Shown here piece by piece: positions 53,284 through 53,296 of a stretch of 53,296 nucleotides of DNA; positions within the stretch are counted from its first letter, which is position 1, and each line of letters opens with the position of its first letter. This DNA comes from Acidobacteriota bacterium. Lineage in GTDB: Bacteria; Acidobacteriota; Vicinamibacteria; Vicinamibacterales; SCN-69-37. A model generated the notes under the pieces. That model saw nothing but the letters and a program-made list of their open reading frames with translations. It was not told where the DNA came from and did no database searches. Position numbers and translations under genes: made by a program. The stretch lies in the NCBI GenBank assembly GCA_947467605.1, contig CANIII010000027.1:1-53296 (forward strand). Reading direction: 5' to 3'.

Positions 53284-53296
53284 CGGGGTGGAGACA

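Noticed and set aside
1..53296. tRNA, rRNA or CRISPR loci
   Set aside because: No cloverleaf, rRNA-like stretch or regularly spaced repeat was recognised; gaps between genes are mostly under 120 bases.

Overview
The window is high-GC bacterial chromosome that reads best as a member of the Acidobacteriota, probably class Vicinamibacteria. This is inferred from gene content and style: bacillithiol enzyme BshC, very large Oar-like TonB-dependent receptors with an N-terminal carboxypeptidase-regulatory domain, secreted M14/M28 peptidases with Gly/Arg/Ala-rich inserts, an ETF with a membrane Fe-S quinone reductase, GTG/TTG starts and few Shine-Dalgarno sites. There is no rRNA, tRNA, CRISPR array, prophage or transposase.

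Layout. 1-4073: the start of a Ser/Thr kinase-like protein that has lost its catalytic residues (open at the left edge), bshC, and a lipoprotein with two Fn3-like repeats. 4108-15836: an argininosuccinate-lyase-family enzyme, two divergent paralogous TonB-dependent receptors, a secreted multidomain PIG-L deacetylase and a ROK-family regulator, which together look like a glycan or amino-sugar acquisition locus. 15961-23695: a bifunctional PBP1, then the CIRCE-controlled heat-shock operon hrcA-grpE-dnaJ-prmA without dnaK, convergent rsmE, and an active-looking Ser/Thr kinase. 23740-28999: ilvE, pilT, recX, alaS. 29009-35088 (minus): exported helix-hairpin-helix protein, Gly-rich exported protein, type IV pilin, and an M14-M28 peptidase pair. 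35122-36834 (plus): S4-domain protein, rpsT, transglutaminase-like protein. 36797-53283 (all minus): holA, lptE, leuS, HDAC-like deacetylase, DUF374 acyltransferase, ETF:quinone reductase, etfA, etfB, fabF, acpP, fabG, plsX, rpmF, yceD, dgt, deoB, miaA.

How the genes connect. The rpmF-plsX-fabG-acpP-fabF set is the usual lipid-synthesis cluster, here without fabH and fabD, and it is followed by the ETF electron-transfer module, so fatty-acid synthesis and acyl-CoA dehydrogenase electron flow sit side by side. The heat-shock operon carries a 9-9-9 CIRCE operator overlapping the hrcA start codon. Pilin, PilT and the exported helix-hairpin-helix protein could together serve twitching or DNA uptake.

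The most unusual observation is a dispersed imperfect-palindrome repeat present twice (32197-32273 and 52344-52430). One copy encodes the first ~25 residues (signal peptide) of the M28 peptidase; the other, read on its opposite strand, encodes the C-terminal tail of MiaA. A second broad signal is that many genes have a TANNNT -10 box only 6-9 bases before the start codon, which implies leaderless or nearly leaderless transcripts.
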